Shown one piece after another: positions 3,737 to 6,121 of a DNA stretch of 6,121 nucleotides. The position numbers and the translations under genes were made by a program. Origin of the DNA: an archaeon. Lineage in GTDB: Archaea; Hydrothermarchaeota; Hydrothermarchaeia; Hydrothermarchaeales; JALUUU01. A model generated the notes under the pieces. It was given only the letters and a program-made list of their open reading frames with translations. It was not told where the DNA came from and did no database searches. Where the stretch lies: NCBI GenBank assembly GCA_027021185.1, contig JALUUU010000239.1, positions 1-6,121 of the forward strand, given 5' to 3'. The first letter of the stretch is position 1; each line of letters starts with the position of its first letter.

Positions 3737-5303
3737 GACCCCCTTCATGCCCCCCCATGTATCTTTTGAGGAGCTCCACCGCCTCCGGCCTTGAAAGATA
3801 GGGTTTATTGCCTGAGTACACTCCTATCCCCGGGAGGTGAGAGTAGTAGGACCAGTAGCACCAGTGGAGGCTGTTCTCCTCCATGATCTCCAGGACATCC
3901 CTGAGGTAGTTTACGACGCTGGTCATAGAGGGATTGGCATGGGCGGTGAACTCTCCCACAAGTATCGGGGCGCCGTGCCTGCTCCTGAAGTTGAAGGCGT
4001 ACTGGAGCCTTGCCTCCAGCTCGTCTTTGTCTAGCCTAGCGATTACTTTTGCCCTGTGCCACGATATAGCAATGTACGTGTCCCCAGTTGCATTCTCAGC
4101 CTTAACCCAGGCGGAGAGCCCGTATTCCCTGCCGTCCACGGAGATGGGGCTGCTCCTTGCAAGGGCTTCTCGGGTTCCGCTGAATATCAGGGACTGAGCA
4201 CCAGTATGGGCCTCCTCCCCGGTGAAGTCCACACCTTCTCCCCGGATTTCCCAGTTGAACCCTGCATGGTCAATTTCAAAGGAAGGATTTGACACCAGCG
4301 GGGCGGGGAGGTCGACTGTTTCTCTTCCCCTGAGTTCCACGTCGTCGAACCATACCTTTCCCTTGTTGTTCCTGGACACCAGGCTGACAAGCATGACCTC
4401 CGCCCCCTCCGGCGGGGTTGCTTTTAGCACTGTTTTCCTCCATCCATGGCTCCCCGTTATCTTCGGGGACCTGTCCAATCTCAGCCTTTCTCCGGCCACC
4501 ATCATCTCCCCCGGATATGTGGTTATTGTCCTGTTTCCCGTGGAGGTGGTGGTGTAGAAGGTGAACTGGGGCGGGTAAAAGAAGTGAATGCTGTAAAGCA
4601 CGTTGCTGTCTTTGATCGGGAGGAGAACTAGGCGCTGGTTCCCGTTGTCGAGGGGTATTCTAGCCTCCTCCACCACTAGGATGTGATTTTCGTCGTGGCT
4701 GCGCACCGCCTGAGCTGCCTTCTCCATGACCTCTGTGTATCTTTTGAGGCTCGGCGGAACCCCCTCGTTGAGGAGATCGTATCCCGCGATTATCTTCTCC
4801 CCAGAATATCTCTTGGCGATCTCCGACCAGAGGGCGTAGTACCTCTCCTGGTTTTCCTCTTCCCTCCAGAAGCTGTATGTTCCTCCCCGGACTACGAAGT
4901 CATGGGGGTTTTGCCCCCCCGGGGCGTGATGGTTGCACAGCACCACGTAGACGCCGTGCCTTCGGCACCATCCCATTACTCTGTCCAGAAGGCTGAAGGC
5001 CTCCTTCCGGTACTCATAAGGCCTTTCCTCGAAGTCGGTGTACTCGTACCATAGACGGAGACAGTTCCCCCCCATTCCCCTGATCCGTGCGATGTCCTCC
5101 TCTCCCAGGACATTTCTGAAGTCTCTGAATCCGGTGTTGAACCCCCTGAGAAGGACCTGGCTGCCATTGGGCTCAAGGACTCTATCTCCATCGACCCGCA
5201 GATACTCCCGGGGCTTTTCCCTCAGGCAGCCTGAGAGGCCAGTGAGGCCCGAGAAACCTGCGGCTCCGAGAGCCAGGAGTTTTAGAAACCTCCTTCTCCG
5301 CAT
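3720..5303 (-). CDS. Exported GH5-family glycoside hydrolase (Tat lipoprotein) with inserted jelly-roll-like module
   Basis: A 527-residue retaining glycoside hydrolase of clan A, family 5 (cellulase/mannanase type). The N-terminus has a twin-arginine motif (RRRFLK, 3-8), a hydrophobic stretch and the lipobox LSGC (C26), so a folded lipoprotein on the outer membrane face is expected. Barrel motifs are LRGFN (52-56), LRLWYEY with R83, NHH (124-126), LLNEG with acid/base E180, SIHFFYPP with H240 and Y243, LVGEF with nucleophile E451, and WCYWSYY (481-487). Between the YPGE segment (264-266) and the helix starting at LDKDE (424) is an extra module of about 155 residues with carbohydrate-binding features: KVWFDDVEL (316-324) and SNPSFE (338-343). 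The substrate is a beta-linked glycan, but cellulose, mannan and others cannot be separated. The gene starts 13 bases after ahcY without a visible ribosome-binding site, so coupling to ahcY is possible. Confidence 0.92.
   Translation of the reverse strand: MRRRRFLKLLALGAAGFSGLTGLSGCLREKPREYLRVDGDRVLEPNGSQVLLRGFNTGFRDFRNVLGEEDIARIRGMGGNCLRLWYEYTDFEERPYEYRKEAFSLLDRVMGWCRRHGVYVVLCNHHAPGGQNPHDFVVRGGTYSFWREEENQERYYALWSEIAKRYSGEKIIAGYDLLNEGVPPSLKRYTEVMEKAAQAVRSHDENHILVVEEARIPLDNGNQRLVLLPIKDSNVLYSIHFFYPPQFTFYTTTSTGNRTITTYPGEMMVAGERLRLDRSPKITGSHGWRKTVLKATPPEGAEVMLVSLVSRNNKGKVWFDDVELRGRETVDLPAPLVSNPSFEIDHAGFNWEIRGEGVDFTGEEAHTGAQSLIFSGTREALARSSPISVDGREYGLSAWVKAENATGDTYIAISWHRAKVIARLDKDELEARLQYAFNFRSRHGAPILVGEFTAHANPSMTSVVNYLRDVLEIMEENSLHWCYWSYYSHLPGIGVYSGNKPYLSRPEAVELLKRYMGGHEGGLTSAQ
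4038..4505 (-). other. Inserted carbohydrate-binding-like module within GH5
   Basis: These bases encode residues 267-422 of the GH5 protein, between barrel strands 6 and 7. The first part (271-326, with HGWRKTVLKATPP and KVWFDDVEL) looks like the second half of a CBM4/9-type jelly roll. The second part (336-416, with LVSNPSFE, HTGAQSL, EYGLSAWVKA) looks like the first half. The boundaries are by eye from motif similarity. The module probably helps hold the enzyme on polysaccharide. Confidence 0.55.
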
Positions 5304-5316
5304 GATAAGGGCTGCT

Positions 5317-6121
<805 letters not shown>

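Overview
The window looks archaeal, most likely from a thermophilic or anaerobic euryarchaeon-like lineage. I base this on four things: TTTATATA-type TATA boxes upstream of genes, strong GGAGGTG ribosome-binding sites, heavy use of AGG/AGA arginine codons, and a short S-adenosylhomocysteinase that ends in SSWELGT and carries the GTGQS variant. The exact lineage cannot be read from the sequence. The coding sequence is fairly GC-rich, so most long ORFs in the other frames are composition shadows.

Layout. Positions 1-2201 hold a tightly packed plus-strand run. It starts with the last 27 codons of a probable membrane protein, which overlaps by ATGA a small HD-domain phosphohydrolase. A nucleotidyltransferase of the DNA polymerase beta fold follows almost without a gap, then a family 2 glycosyltransferase with its own strong ribosome-binding site and possibly its own promoter. 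A 138-base gap (2202-2339) carries a TATA-like element and an imperfect long hairpin. After it comes an enlarged YkgJ-type cysteine-cluster protein (2340-3185). This meets, tail to tail, a 92-residue Cys-rich protein on the minus strand, and the two share a palindromic CTAG as their stop codons. A 123-base divergent intergenic region then separates that gene from a 50-codon plus-strand gene for a two-helix membrane protein (3584-3736), apparently leaderless. Its end overlaps the end of a minus-strand GH5 glycoside hydrolase (3720-5303). The GH5 gene lies 13 bases downstream of ahcY (S-adenosylhomocysteine hydrolase), which runs off the right edge.

Function. ahcY is a housekeeping gene of the methyl cycle. 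GH5 encodes a twin-arginine-exported lipoprotein, so a cell-surface glycanase. No obvious pathway joins the rest. The HD and nucleotidyltransferase pair could form a make/break or modify/demodify couple, but that is inference. No mobile element, CRISPR array, tRNA or rRNA was seen.

The most notable items are a jelly-roll-like module of about 155 residues inserted inside the GH5 barrel, whose two halves appear in swapped (permuted) order; the hairpin leader before the cysteine-cluster gene; and the small membrane protein gene.
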